A DNA stretch of 64,000 bases, from the NCBI GenBank assembly GCA_964396265.1, contig CAYNEM010000004.1, forward strand, positions 1-64,000, in the 5' to 3' direction. Shown here one piece after another: positions 1 through 7,614 of this stretch. Source of the DNA: EA-27 sp964396265. GTDB taxonomy: Archaea > Thermoplasmatota > Thermoplasmata > RBG-16-68-12 > EA-27. A model generated the notes under the pieces. The model was not told the origin of the DNA, searched no databases, and saw nothing but the letters and a program-made list of their open reading frames with translations. Position 1 is the first letter of the stretch. Each line of letters begins with the position of its first letter. A program made the translations under genes and the position numbers.

Positions 1-125
1 TGCCCTTACACCATGCCCCGTTTCCCGGGACCGCAGAACACGGAGAGCATCCGCTCTCAATACGCTGGGAAGCCCGCCACGGGCCGATTCGGTTTCTTCA
101 GTGTCGTGGCGACGCGGGTCATGGT

Positions 126-659
126 ATGCGGACTCTAGGATACGCCTCTATTTCTAAGTGTCGGTCTCGATCTCTACGACGGCCGTCGGCCTTATCGTGC
201 TCCGTCTCATCCCGCACCGGAGGGGATTCCGCGCCCGTCGACGTCGAGGTGCGCCGACATCCGTGCGAGGACTGCGCGGCCACTGGCCGATGTCAGACGT
301 GCAAAGGTTCTGGCAAGCTCGGCGACGACTCGGCGTGCCCCGAGTGCGACGAAGGGAAGTGCCTCGTGTGCATGGGGACCGGCGTCGATCGGGACTACTA
401 CATCGACAGACGCCTCTACTCGTTTTCGAGAGTGTTCGGATGGCGGGATGGAATCATCGTCGGGCTGTTCTTGGCGGGGTTCGGCGTGTACGCCGGACTC
501 TTCGCGGACTGGGCTCCCGGAGCGGAGGGTCGTGCGCTGCCGTTCATGGCGTTCTTCGTCAGTGCGGGAGCCGTTTCGATCGTGTGGGGGTTGCGCCTGC
601 TGTCGCACGATCGCGCCGTGACGGGTGCGATGGATCGGGAGTTCCCCGCGGAGGACTAG
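126..659 (+). CDS. Small membrane protein with DnaJ-type CxxCxGxG zinc-finger repeats
   Basis: Seen: four closely spaced CxxC motifs (CEDC, CQTC with GSG, CPEC, CLVC with GTG) at about residues 47-85, like the central zinc-binding region of DnaJ, then two hydrophobic segments (about residues 108-128 and 138-160). There is no J domain, so it is not a DnaJ chaperone; a membrane-anchored zinc-finger protein is the most that can be said. The first 40 residues look unlike real protein and a GTG at 249, just before the first CxxC, may be the true start (136 residues). Function unknown. Confidence 0.55.
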   Translation: MRTLGYASISKCRSRSLRRPSALSCSVSSRTGGDSAPVDVEVRRHPCEDCAATGRCQTCKGSGKLGDDSACPECDEGKCLVCMGTGVDRDYYIDRRLYSFSRVFGWRDGIIVGLFLAGFGVYAGLFADWAPGAEGRALPFMAFFVSAGAVSIVWGLRLLSHDRAVTGAMDREFPAED

Positions 660-770
660 CCCGGTCTGATGGCACGAACAAGGGTGGATATCGGTCTCGG
701 GAATCGCGCTGAAGGCTTTATTATCGGCGAGCCGGACGACCGGACAGCTGCCTTTGCGTCGTGACACGAC

Positions 771-1217
771 ATGATGTCCCGTTTCATGAATCCGAGTCCG
801 GTCCGCAGGAGCCCGGCCGCGCTCCCCTTCGGCTGGGAGGCGATGACCGTCGTCCTCGTTGGGGCGGTGCTCACGATCATCGGCATCGTCCTCATCCTCT
901 ACGGGATGTTCCAGTTCTTCACCGGCACGATCGGCGCCGCGATCGGTGGCGAGTTCAGCATTAGCTCCTTCTTCGGCGGCTTCTTCGGCGCGATGGTCCT
1001 CTTCGTGGTCGGCGGCGTCCTCGCAGGGGTCGGCGGCTGGTTCGTCCGCCTGTGGTGGATCTTCCTCCTCGTCGGGGCCGTGAGCGGGGCCGCCTCCTCG
1101 GGCCACACCCACGACCAGGGGATACCGGAATTGGCGATCCGCGTCCGTTGCCGAGGCTGCGGACATCTGAACCTGGACAGAGCGACGGTCTGCATGAAGT
1201 GCCTCCAATCCATGTGA
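771..1217 (+). CDS. Membrane protein with C-terminal zinc ribbon
   Basis: 148 residues. Two or three hydrophobic helices (about residues 24-50, 65-90, 93-108) are followed by a short zinc ribbon, CRGCG then CMKC, at the C-terminus. The layout suggests a small integral membrane protein with a cytosolic metal-binding knuckle; the function is not recognised. An AT-rich box (TTTATTA near 716) lies upstream. Several ATG codons near the start (771, 774, 786) leave the exact N-terminus open. A similar combination of ribbon and membrane helices is encoded at 24954-25493. Confidence 0.6.
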   Translation: MMSRFMNPSPVRRSPAALPFGWEAMTVVLVGAVLTIIGIVLILYGMFQFFTGTIGAAIGGEFSISSFFGGFFGAMVLFVVGGVLAGVGGWFVRLWWIFLLVGAVSGAASSGHTHDQGIPELAIRVRCRGCGHLNLDRATVCMKCLQSM

Positions 1218-1358
1218 CGCTTCTTCCACGGGGAGGTGCCTGTCTCCACGCCTGGGCGGTACCCTGTCCCGAAGGAACATCATACACCGTAGGCTTCGGA
1301 ACGTAAGTTTCATTATCCGCCGCTTCGATAAGGAAGGGGGCAGCCGGGAGGGGTACCG

Positions 1359-1724
1359 TTGGGAACAAAGTACGCAGACATTGCGGTGAAGATGAGCACA
1401 GAGAGTGTCCAGAACCTCGTGCAGCACGCGTTCGTGGCGAACGGGTTCGAGGTCCAGTGGGAGAACGCGACGAAGGGGAAGGCCGAAAAGGGCAGCAAAG
1501 GGGCGAACATCCTCTTGGGCGCGCTCGCCCAGTACTATGGCATCGACTTCGAGATTTACCCCGCCGAGAACGCGTCCACCCTGCGCCTTCACAAGGCGAA
1601 CTCAGGATGGGCAGGAGGAATGTGGGGGGCGAGCAAGGTCGAGAAACAGTTCAAGGAGCTGTCGGATCAAATCGCAACATGGTTCCGGGGTCAGGGAGTC
1701 CTTCTCGGCGTGCAGAAGAAGTGA
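1359..1724 (+). CDS. Hypothetical 121-residue protein
   Basis: A soluble alpha/beta-looking protein with no motif I recognise. The first part (about residues 15-85) has alternating charged and hydrophobic stretches. A glycine-rich GWAGGMWG segment near residues 83-90 precedes an amphipathic helix and a basic tail ending QKK. There is no signal peptide or membrane helix. The longest reading frame begins at TTG 1359; an ATG at 1392 would remove 11 residues. A purine-rich stretch (AAGGAAGGGGG) lies about 20 bases before the TTG. It stands alone between two membrane-protein genes. Confidence 0.5.
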   Translation: MGTKYADIAVKMSTESVQNLVQHAFVANGFEVQWENATKGKAEKGSKGANILLGALAQYYGIDFEIYPAENASTLRLHKANSGWAGGMWGASKVEKQFKELSDQIATWFRGQGVLLGVQKK

Positions 1725-1730
1725 CCGGGC

Positions 1731-2285
1731 TCAGGGCCTCGGGGGACCCGGCGGAGCCCACGTGAGCGGCGGCGGAAACGGGTAGGCGGCTGGCCTTGGC
1801 CAGGATGCAGCCCCTCCTGCTATGGAGAGGAAGCCCCCAATTGCGCCGACGAAACCGCCGTAGACGGCGAATGAGAAGACGACCGCGACGATGCCCATGA
1901 CCGCCATCGGTATGGCGGCCGCAGCGAACTGGCGGGACAGAAGCAATGCGCCAACGATCGCGACGACCGCGAATGCTATCTGCGCAAGAATTCCCGCGAG
2001 GATCAGGGGCATCCCGCCCGTCACAGAGAACGCGTCGAACAGTTCGCTCCACGTGACGGTGCGGCCCACGCTGAGCTCGACGAACACCTTGAGGAGGAAG
2101 AGAGCGACGGGAATCGTGATGAAGTGGACGGTCGCCGCACCGAGGAGCCAGTTCCCCCCGGCACGATTGCGTCGTCTCGTATGCACCGCAGCGTAACCCG
2201 CCATCTGCTCCGGAGTCGGCGGCGCCACGTGCGCTCCGACCTCCGGCCAAGATCCCAGGAATTCCCCTCGGACCTGATGTGGCAA
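1731..2285 (-). CDS. Multi-pass membrane protein, unknown function
   Basis: About 184 residues with four predicted transmembrane helices: one after the GGNWLLG segment near residue 45, one around residues 85-115, one around 118-142 and one around 142-160. The C-terminus is proline-rich. The N-terminal PPTPEQMAGYA segment resembles the cytosolic leader of other small archaeal membrane proteins. The longest frame starts at TTG 2285; ATG in MAGYA (27 residues in) is an alternative. It converges with the gene ending at 1724, so the two share a terminator region of a few bases. Confidence 0.5.
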   Translation of the reverse strand: MPHQVRGEFLGSWPEVGAHVAPPTPEQMAGYAAVHTRRRNRAGGNWLLGAATVHFITIPVALFLLKVFVELSVGRTVTWSELFDAFSVTGGMPLILAGILAQIAFAVVAIVGALLLSRQFAAAAIPMAVMGIVAVVFSFAVYGGFVGAIGGFLSIAGGAASWPRPAAYPFPPPLTWAPPGPPRP

Positions 2286-2344
2286 GGTGCTCTTGATATT
2301 ATTGGCGCGTAGGTTCTTAGCACCGATTTGCGCTCGGGCCGTCG

Positions 2345-3088
2345 ATGGCCCTGAGGGGGAGAGCCGCCATCGTCACAGGCGGTGCCCGTGGGATCGGCCG
2401 CGCGATCTGCGTCGAGCTCGCCCGCGCAGGCGCGGACGTGTGCGTCAACTACCTCGGGAGCGAGGCCGCCGCCAACCGTCTCGTGCGCGAGCTGGTCGGC
2501 CTGAAGTCCGATGCGTTCGCGGTCCGCGCGGACGTGACCAAGTCGCGAGAGGCGAAGCGCCTCGTCGACACCGCCGCCAAACGGTACGGGCACCTCGACA
2601 TCCTCGTGAACAACGTCGGCGACTTCCTCGTGAAGGCGATCACGGAGACGTCCGACGCGGACTGGCGGCACATCCTCGGGTCGAACCTGGACTCCATGTT
2701 CCTGTGCACGAAGGCGGCGATCCCTCACCTACGAAAACGGAAGTGGGGCCGCGTCGTGAACCTCGCATGTGCGGGCGCGTATCGCGCGCACGGGACCGCC
2801 GAGATGTCCGCGTACTACGCCGCCAAAGCGGGCGTCGTCGCATTCACGAAGGCCCTCGCGCGTGAGGAGGGTCCCCACAACATCACCGCCAACGCGGTCG
2901 CGCCGGGGATCATCGACGACTACGACCTCACGGTGGACGCCGCTTGGAAAAAGCCGCGGAAGGAATTCTCGATCCCCCGCGCGAATACGGCGACGGACGT
3001 CGCACACGCGGTCGTTTATCTCTGCTCGGAAGAGGCTGGCTTCGTGACCGGCGACGTGCTGAACGTGACGGGCGGATGGCTCCTCTGA
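2345..3088 (+). CDS. Short-chain dehydrogenase/reductase (FabG-like)
   Basis: 247 residues, the usual length of a classical SDR. Seen: the NAD(P)-binding TGGARGIG motif at residues 11-18, NNVG at 89-92, and the catalytic YxxxK as Y157/K161. The catalytic serine normally found about 13 residues before the tyrosine is not present; the segment reads NLACAG, so Cys142 or glycine occupies its place, which may change activity. The C-terminus has the family's VTGDVLNVTGG motif. Substrate unknown; related enzymes reduce 3-oxoacyl groups or sugars. TTCTTAGC at about 2314 fits a TATA-type box 25-30 bases before the ATG. Confidence 0.88.
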   Translation: MALRGRAAIVTGGARGIGRAICVELARAGADVCVNYLGSEAAANRLVRELVGLKSDAFAVRADVTKSREAKRLVDTAAKRYGHLDILVNNVGDFLVKAITETSDADWRHILGSNLDSMFLCTKAAIPHLRKRKWGRVVNLACAGAYRAHGTAEMSAYYAAKAGVVAFTKALAREEGPHNITANAVAPGIIDDYDLTVDAAWKKPRKEFSIPRANTATDVAHAVVYLCSEEAGFVTGDVLNVTGGWLL

Positions 3089-3149
3089 GTGCCCCCCGCT
3101 GATAGTCGTCGGGAAAGGCTCAAGGCCCGTCTGCATCTGTGGGGACATC

Positions 3150-4325
3150 ATGGTCCAGGCGGTCCGCACACCACCGCCGACGCGCGAGAGACCGCTCCTG
3201 GTCTACCATCCGGATTTCCTGAAGTACGACTTCCGCTCGGACCATGCGCTGCGCGAGGAGCGCGTGAAGCTGGCACGCGACCTGATCGAGGCCCTCGGCC
3301 TTCTCCAAGCGGCTGAGGAACGGGAACCCGCGCCCGCGACGGACGACGACGTCCTGGCGGTGCACGAGCCCGCGTACGTCAAGGTCGTGAAACGGCTCAG
3401 CGAATGGCCGGGGGTCTCGGAGCCGGACTTCGGCCTGGTGCCCGGGGACAACCCGCCGTTCCGGGGGATGTACGAGGCGGCGCTTCTCCAGGCGGGCGGC
3501 ACGCTCCTCGCATGCGACCTCGTGTCGCAGGGCAAGGCCACGCGCGCGTACAACCTCGGCGGCGGATTCCACCATGCGATGCCGGGCCGCGCGTCCGGAT
3601 TCTGCATCCTCAACGACATCGCGATCGGCATCCACCACCTGCTCGAGGGAGGCGTCCGCCGCGTCCTGTACGTGGACATCGACGGGCACCACGGGGACGG
3701 CGTGCAAGCGATCTTCTATCGCGACCCGCGCGTCCTCACGATCTCCCTGCACGAGGACGGCCGGTTCCTGTTCCCGGGCACGGGCTCCGTGGACGAGATC
3801 GGCGAGGGGGAAGGCCGCGGGTACGCGGCCAACGTGCCGATCCCTCCGCATACGGGAGACGCGTCCTGGACCAAGGCCTTCGATTCCGTGGTGATGCCCC
3901 TTGCCGAGGCCTTCCACCCCGAGGTCCTGTTCACGCAGACCGGGGCCGACGCGCACACGACGGACCCGCTGACCCACCTCGACCTGACGACGGAATCGTA
4001 CGAGCACGCGGGTGGGCGGTTCGACGAGATCGCGCGGAGGTGGTGCGCCGATCGGTGGATCGCCGTCGGCGGCGGAGGATACGACGTGACGACCGTGCCG
4101 CGCGTGTGGACGCTCCTCTTCGGTTCTCTGGTCCGTCGGCGACCTGTGAACGCGCTCCCGGAGGAATGGCTCCAGGAGTGCCGCCAGATCGCGAGACACG
4201 AGCCGAAGGGAGGGACGCTTCGCGACGCCTCGGGCGTCCCCGAGGAGCCCCACGTTTCGCGCGCCGTGGAGAAGGTCGTCGACGATGTGCGCGCGAAGGT
4301 CTTCTCGATCCACGGTCTCCGATAA
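3150..4325 (+). CDS. Histone deacetylase / acetoin-utilisation (AcuC) family amidohydrolase
   Basis: 391 residues, the full length of an AcuC-type class I/II deacetylase. Seen: the tandem-histidine active site in GGGFHHA, zinc-ligand motif DIDGHHGDG, the later aspartate ligand in QTGAD, and the GGGGY glycine/tyrosine motif. The family removes acetyl groups from lysines of proteins such as acetyl-CoA synthetase, or from polyamines; which one applies cannot be told. The gene sits directly upstream of the Pup operon in the same direction, separated by 217 bases that carry a separate promoter, so co-regulation is not implied. A GCTCAAGG box near 3117 lies about 30 bases before the start. Confidence 0.9.
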   Translation: MVQAVRTPPPTRERPLLVYHPDFLKYDFRSDHALREERVKLARDLIEALGLLQAAEEREPAPATDDDVLAVHEPAYVKVVKRLSEWPGVSEPDFGLVPGDNPPFRGMYEAALLQAGGTLLACDLVSQGKATRAYNLGGGFHHAMPGRASGFCILNDIAIGIHHLLEGGVRRVLYVDIDGHHGDGVQAIFYRDPRVLTISLHEDGRFLFPGTGSVDEIGEGEGRGYAANVPIPPHTGDASWTKAFDSVVMPLAEAFHPEVLFTQTGADAHTTDPLTHLDLTTESYEHAGGRFDEIARRWCADRWIAVGGGGYDVTTVPRVWTLLFGSLVRRRPVNALPEEWLQECRQIARHEPKGGTLRDASGVPEEPHVSRAVEKVVDDVRAKVFSIHGLR

Positions 4326-4429
4326 CCGGATGTATTCTCCGCGACAAACCAGGATTCCGGTGCGAAAATACGGCGCGTGCCGAAGCGCGCCCGCGGCGCG
4401 TTTTTCGCGATGCTGCGAATTGGGTAAAA

Positions 4430-4439
4430 GGTTTAAAGC
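4430..4439 (+). promoter_or_regulatory. Candidate promoter box of the Pup operon
   Basis: GGTTTAAAGC is a good archaeal TATA-type element in a GC-rich background. The next start codon in phase is 4543, so the transcript would carry a leader of roughly 85 bases, unlike the near-leaderless genes around it. Confidence 0.5.
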
Positions 4440-4481
4440 GGCCGCCCGGCTCAGTCCGGAGGGATGGGACCGAGGGCGGCC
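4440..4481 (+). other. Inverted repeat in the leader of the Pup operon
   Basis: GGCCGCCC at 4440-4447 is the exact reverse complement of GGGCGGCC at 4474-4481, giving an 8-bp stem around a 26-base loop just after the candidate promoter. It may be a leader hairpin or an operator; no known riboswitch was recognised. Confidence 0.35.
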
Positions 4482-4542
4482 ACTTCCACTACCCCTGTAT
4501 TCCCAGGGCGCCCTCCGGCCCCATCCCGCGAGCGGTGACGCG

Positions 4543-6090
4543 ATGGCCGACGAAGGCGACGACAAGAGCGCGGAGGATGTCCGCGACGAGTTCGAGGAGA
4601 AGATGGACCGCCTCCGCCGCCAGTACGAGCGCGACCTCCACTCCTTCCGATACGAGATCGAGGAGAGGGAGTACCGCCTGAAGGCGTACGAGGATAAGTT
4701 CAACAAGATCAAGCAGCCCCCGCTCCTGTACGCGTTCGTCGTCCGCAAGGAGGGCCCGGACCTCGACGGGAACCAGGTCGTCGTGGCGCGGGCCACCGAG
4801 CTCCTGAAGGTGAGCACGGGCCTCGTGGACAAGTCGCAGCTCAACATCGGTCAGTACGTGTGGGTCCACCCGCAGACGTACGCGATCGTCGAGGGCAGCA
4901 ACACGCGCCACGAGGGCATCATCGCGAAAGTCGTGGACATCCTCGACGGCAAGCTCGTGATCAGCGTCGAGGGGGACATGGAGAAGCGGATCGTGGAGGC
5001 AGACAAGAAGGTCCTGGGGAAGCTGAAGCCCGGGTTCCAGATCAGCGTCCTGCCGCCGACGATGGAGATCCTCGAGATCCTGCCGAACCTCGAGGTCAAG
5101 TCCCTGCTCCTCGGCGAGAAGCCGAACGTGCGGTACACGGGGATCGGGGGGCTCGCGCCGGAGATCGACCGGATCCGCGACGTGATCGTGCTGCCCTTCA
5201 AGGAGTCCAAGCTGTTCGAGCAGATCCAGCTCGAGCCGCCACGCGGCATCCTCCTCTACGGACCGCCCGGGTGCGGGAAGACGCTCCTCGTGAAGGCGGT
5301 CGCGGCGGAGAACGACATGACGTTCTTCAACGTCAGCATCGCGGACGTCCTGAGCAAGTGGGTCGGGGAGTCGGAGCGGATCATCAAGGAGATCTTCCGC
5401 CAGGCGCACGAGCGCCGCCCCTCCATCATCTTCTTCGACGAGATCGAGGCGCTGTTCACGGTCCGCGGGTTCATGGACACGTCGGGCGTCCACAAGAACA
5501 TCATTGCGCAGATCCTGAGCGAGATGGACGGCCTCATCAACCTGAAGGACGTGTTCGTGATCGGCGCGACGAACCGCGCGGACCTCGTGGATCCCGCGCT
5601 GCTCCGCCCCGGGAGGTTCGACGAGATCATCGAGATCCCGCGCCCGGACCGGGCCCAGGCGGAGGAGGTCGTGAAGATCTACCTGACGGACTCGCTGCCC
5701 GTGCACGAAGAGCTCGAGAAGAAGCACGGGGGCCATGCGGAGGCGATGAAGTTCCTGCGCGCGCACGTGGTCGAGGAACTCTACGGCGAGGAACGCTGGG
5801 TCAGGATCAAGCTTGACGCGGACGCGAAGGAAGCGATCAAGACGGTCAAACGCAAGGACATCGTGAGCGGCGCGATCATCGCCGCCATCATCAAGACGGC
5901 GAAGAAGAACTACGTGAAGCGCGTGATCGAGTTGAAGAAGGGGGACCGCAAGAAGGAAGGCCTCACCGCCGAGGACCTGGCGAAAGCCGCTGAGGAAGAG
6001 TGCAAGGAGCACGCGATCACGGAGCTGACCACGTACGAGAAGCGTCAGCGGGAGATCTTCCGGACCGGCGCCGACCCCATGGTCGGGTAG
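4543..6090 (+). CDS. Proteasome-activating AAA+ ATPase of the Mpa/ARC type
   Basis: 515 residues. Order: charged N-terminal coiled coil (about 8-58), two tandem OB-type beta domains (about 60-190), AAA+ core with Walker A GPPGCGKT (240-247), pore loop KWVG (272-275), Walker B IIFFDE (295-300), sensor ATN (342-344) and arginines R355/R358. After the core, the SLPVHEEL motif, the VVEELYGEERW segment and the VSGAIIAAIIKTAKKN helix match the C-terminal part specific to bacterial Mpa/ARC, not archaeal PAN. Known role: Mpa binds Pup through its coiled coil and feeds tagged proteins into the 20S proteasome. It ends in DPMVG, with no HbYX or QYL gate-opening tail. It is 2 bases upstream of the Dop/PafA gene. 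Confidence 0.93.
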   Translation: MADEGDDKSAEDVRDEFEEKMDRLRRQYERDLHSFRYEIEEREYRLKAYEDKFNKIKQPPLLYAFVVRKEGPDLDGNQVVVARATELLKVSTGLVDKSQLNIGQYVWVHPQTYAIVEGSNTRHEGIIAKVVDILDGKLVISVEGDMEKRIVEADKKVLGKLKPGFQISVLPPTMEILEILPNLEVKSLLLGEKPNVRYTGIGGLAPEIDRIRDVIVLPFKESKLFEQIQLEPPRGILLYGPPGCGKTLLVKAVAAENDMTFFNVSIADVLSKWVGESERIIKEIFRQAHERRPSIIFFDEIEALFTVRGFMDTSGVHKNIIAQILSEMDGLINLKDVFVIGATNRADLVDPALLRPGRFDEIIEIPRPDRAQAEEVVKIYLTDSLPVHEELEKKHGGHAEAMKFLRAHVVEELYGEERWVRIKLDADAKEAIKTVKRKDIVSGAIIAAIIKTAKKNYVKRVIELKKGDRKKEGLTAEDLAKAAEEECKEHAITELTTYEKRQREIFRTGADPMVG

Positions 6091-6092
6091 GT

Positions 6093-7376
6093 ATGCGGAA
6101 GCTCGTCCAGGGCACGGAACACGAATACACGCTGTATTGTCGCAAGATGACCTCGTCCCGGGACCCCCACATCCTCGGCCTCGAGCTCCTGCGCGACAGC
6201 GACCTGCACCTCGCCGGCGAGTTCATTCGGAACGGGTCGCGGTGCTACTACGACGTGGGCCACTTCGAGGTCAGCACGCCGGAGACGACGAACTTCCGCG
6301 ACCTTGTCGTGTGGGAGAAGGCGGGGGAGAAGATCCTCGACTGGCTCCGCAAGGTCATGGAGGAGAAGTTCCTCGGGGACGGCACGAAGATCCACGCCTT
6401 CAAGAACAACACCTCCCCGGACGGGACCTCGTACGGGAGCCACGAGAACTACTGCGTGAGCCGCCGCCTGGCGTTCCCGGCGCAGTACGTGCGCGAGCTC
6501 GTCCCGCACTTCACCACGCGCATCATCTACACGGGCGCAGGGGACCTCATCGACGGGAAGTACGTCCTGTCGCCCTCCGCGTACCTCACGAGCCAGGTCG
6601 TGAGCGGGGAGACGATGCACGACACGGGCGTGATCAACACGCGCGACGAGCCGCACGCGGACGGGAAGAAGTGGCGTCGCCTCCACGTGATCGTCGGGGA
6701 CGCGCTCATGAACGAGACCGCGATCATGCTGCGGCACTTCACGACGACCGCCGTGCTCCTGCTCATGGAGGCAGACAAGCTGCAGGACGTGCCTAAACTC
6801 GCGACGCCCCTGGAGGACATGTGGCACAACTGCGAGACGCGGAACCCAGAGAAGTGGGAGGTCCACCTCGACGGCGGCAAGGTCGTGTCCCCGATCGACG
6901 TGCAGCGATACTACCTCGCGAAGGCGGAGCCCCTCGTGGAGACGGACCGCGAGAGGCTCGCGTTCAAGACGTGGGAGCAGGTGCTCGACGGCCTCGAGCG
7001 AAAGCGGTCGAAGGACCTCTCGCGGAAGATCGAATGGCTCGACCGGTTCTACGCGATCCAGGAGGCGAAGCAAGAGAAGGGAGGCTCCGACGTCGAGATG
7101 ATGGCGTGCAAGCAGTACTCGGAGATCGCGGCGGAACGTTCGCTGTTCTACCGCCGCCAGAGGGCCGGGTTGATCGACCGCGTCGTGAGCGACGAGGAGA
7201 TCATGCGCGCGATCCGCGAACCCCCGGACGACACGCGGGCGGTCCTGCGGCGAAATCTATGCGACATGTATAATATCGAGAAGATCGATTGGAGTCTCGT
7301 GGTCGTCGACGACGGCGGCGCGCGGAGGCGCATCGAGCTCCCCGATCCGTACGCGACCGAGCTGGAGGCGTCCTGA
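6093..7376 (+). CDS. Dop/PafA family Pup ligase / Pup deamidase
   Basis: 427 residues. The family (glutamine-synthetase fold) attaches Pup to lysines (PafA) or deamidates and removes Pup (Dop). Seen: GTEHEY with metal-binding E9/E11, CYYDVG with the conserved active-site aspartate D54, FKNNT (103-107), SYGSHENY (113-120), INTRDEPHAD (181-190) and RRLHVIVGD (195-203); near the C-terminus VSDEEI..PPDDTRA and VVDDGG. GTEHEY, SYGSHENY and the DDGG end resemble Dop, but the long Dop loop between the first two motifs is absent, as in PafA. It is the only family member in the window. Its stop overlaps the Pup start (TGATG), implying translational coupling. Confidence 0.95.
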   Translation: MRKLVQGTEHEYTLYCRKMTSSRDPHILGLELLRDSDLHLAGEFIRNGSRCYYDVGHFEVSTPETTNFRDLVVWEKAGEKILDWLRKVMEEKFLGDGTKIHAFKNNTSPDGTSYGSHENYCVSRRLAFPAQYVRELVPHFTTRIIYTGAGDLIDGKYVLSPSAYLTSQVVSGETMHDTGVINTRDEPHADGKKWRRLHVIVGDALMNETAIMLRHFTTTAVLLLMEADKLQDVPKLATPLEDMWHNCETRNPEKWEVHLDGGKVVSPIDVQRYYLAKAEPLVETDRERLAFKTWEQVLDGLERKRSKDLSRKIEWLDRFYAIQEAKQEKGGSDVEMMACKQYSEIAAERSLFYRRQRAGLIDRVVSDEEIMRAIREPPDDTRAVLRRNLCDMYNIEKIDWSLVVVDDGGARRRIELPDPYATELEAS

Positions 7377-7558
7377 TGGCCGGACAAGAGGTACAGAAGC
7401 CCCAGAAGAAAAAGAAGAAGGAGGAGCAGAAGAAGCTCGAGTTCGAGGCCGGGAAGGTGTTCAGCCCCGGCGAGGCGAAGGAAGAGGACTTCGAACTCGA
7501 TCTTGAGTCGAGCCATTACCATGCTCAAAAAGGCGAGGGAGGGGACCGACGCACTTAG
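7376..7558 (+). CDS. Pup-like small modifier protein
   Basis: 60 residues, the usual length of Pup (about 64). Low-complexity, rich in Lys/Glu/Gln in the first half, with an acidic EDFELDLE segment and then SSHYHAQKGE, which can be aligned with the AYVQKGG(E/Q) end of bacterial Pup. Identification rests on size, composition, this tail and above all the position: its ATG overlaps the stop of a Dop/PafA gene in an operon with an Mpa/ARC ATPase. The oddity is the end: KGEGGDRRT, so Glu/Gln is not C-terminal and either processing or different chemistry would be needed. Alternative: an unrelated small basic protein. Confidence 0.75.
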   Translation: MAGQEVQKPQKKKKKEEQKKLEFEAGKVFSPGEAKEEDFELDLESSHYHAQKGEGGDRRT

Positions 7559-7584
7559 GCATTTTCACCCATCCTCACCTCGAT

Positions 7585-7590
7585 CTTAAG
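7585..7590 (+). promoter_or_regulatory. Promoter box of the homing endonuclease gene
   Basis: CTTAAG at 7585-7590 lies 25-30 bases before the ATG at 7615, the spacing seen at many genes here. The endonuclease therefore probably has its own transcript and is not the fourth gene of the Pup operon. Confidence 0.5.
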
Positions 7591-7614
7591 TCGCCCTCGT
7601 GCCTCTTCATTCTG

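Noticed and set aside
1..125. Start-of-window gene
   Set aside because: No open frame with recognisable features ends or starts here; nothing else supported.
126..659. DnaJ chaperone
   Set aside because: Only zinc-finger repeats are present; there is no J domain and two membrane helices follow.
3120..4847. Long minus-strand reading frame of 575 codons opposite the deacetylase
   Set aside because: It is a shadow of the plus-strand genes in GC-rich DNA, with no domain and arginine-rich composition.
4543..6090. Archaeal PAN (proteasome-activating nucleotidase)
   Set aside because: The C-terminal third matches Mpa/ARC, the tandem OB domains are present, and the HbYX tail of PAN is missing.
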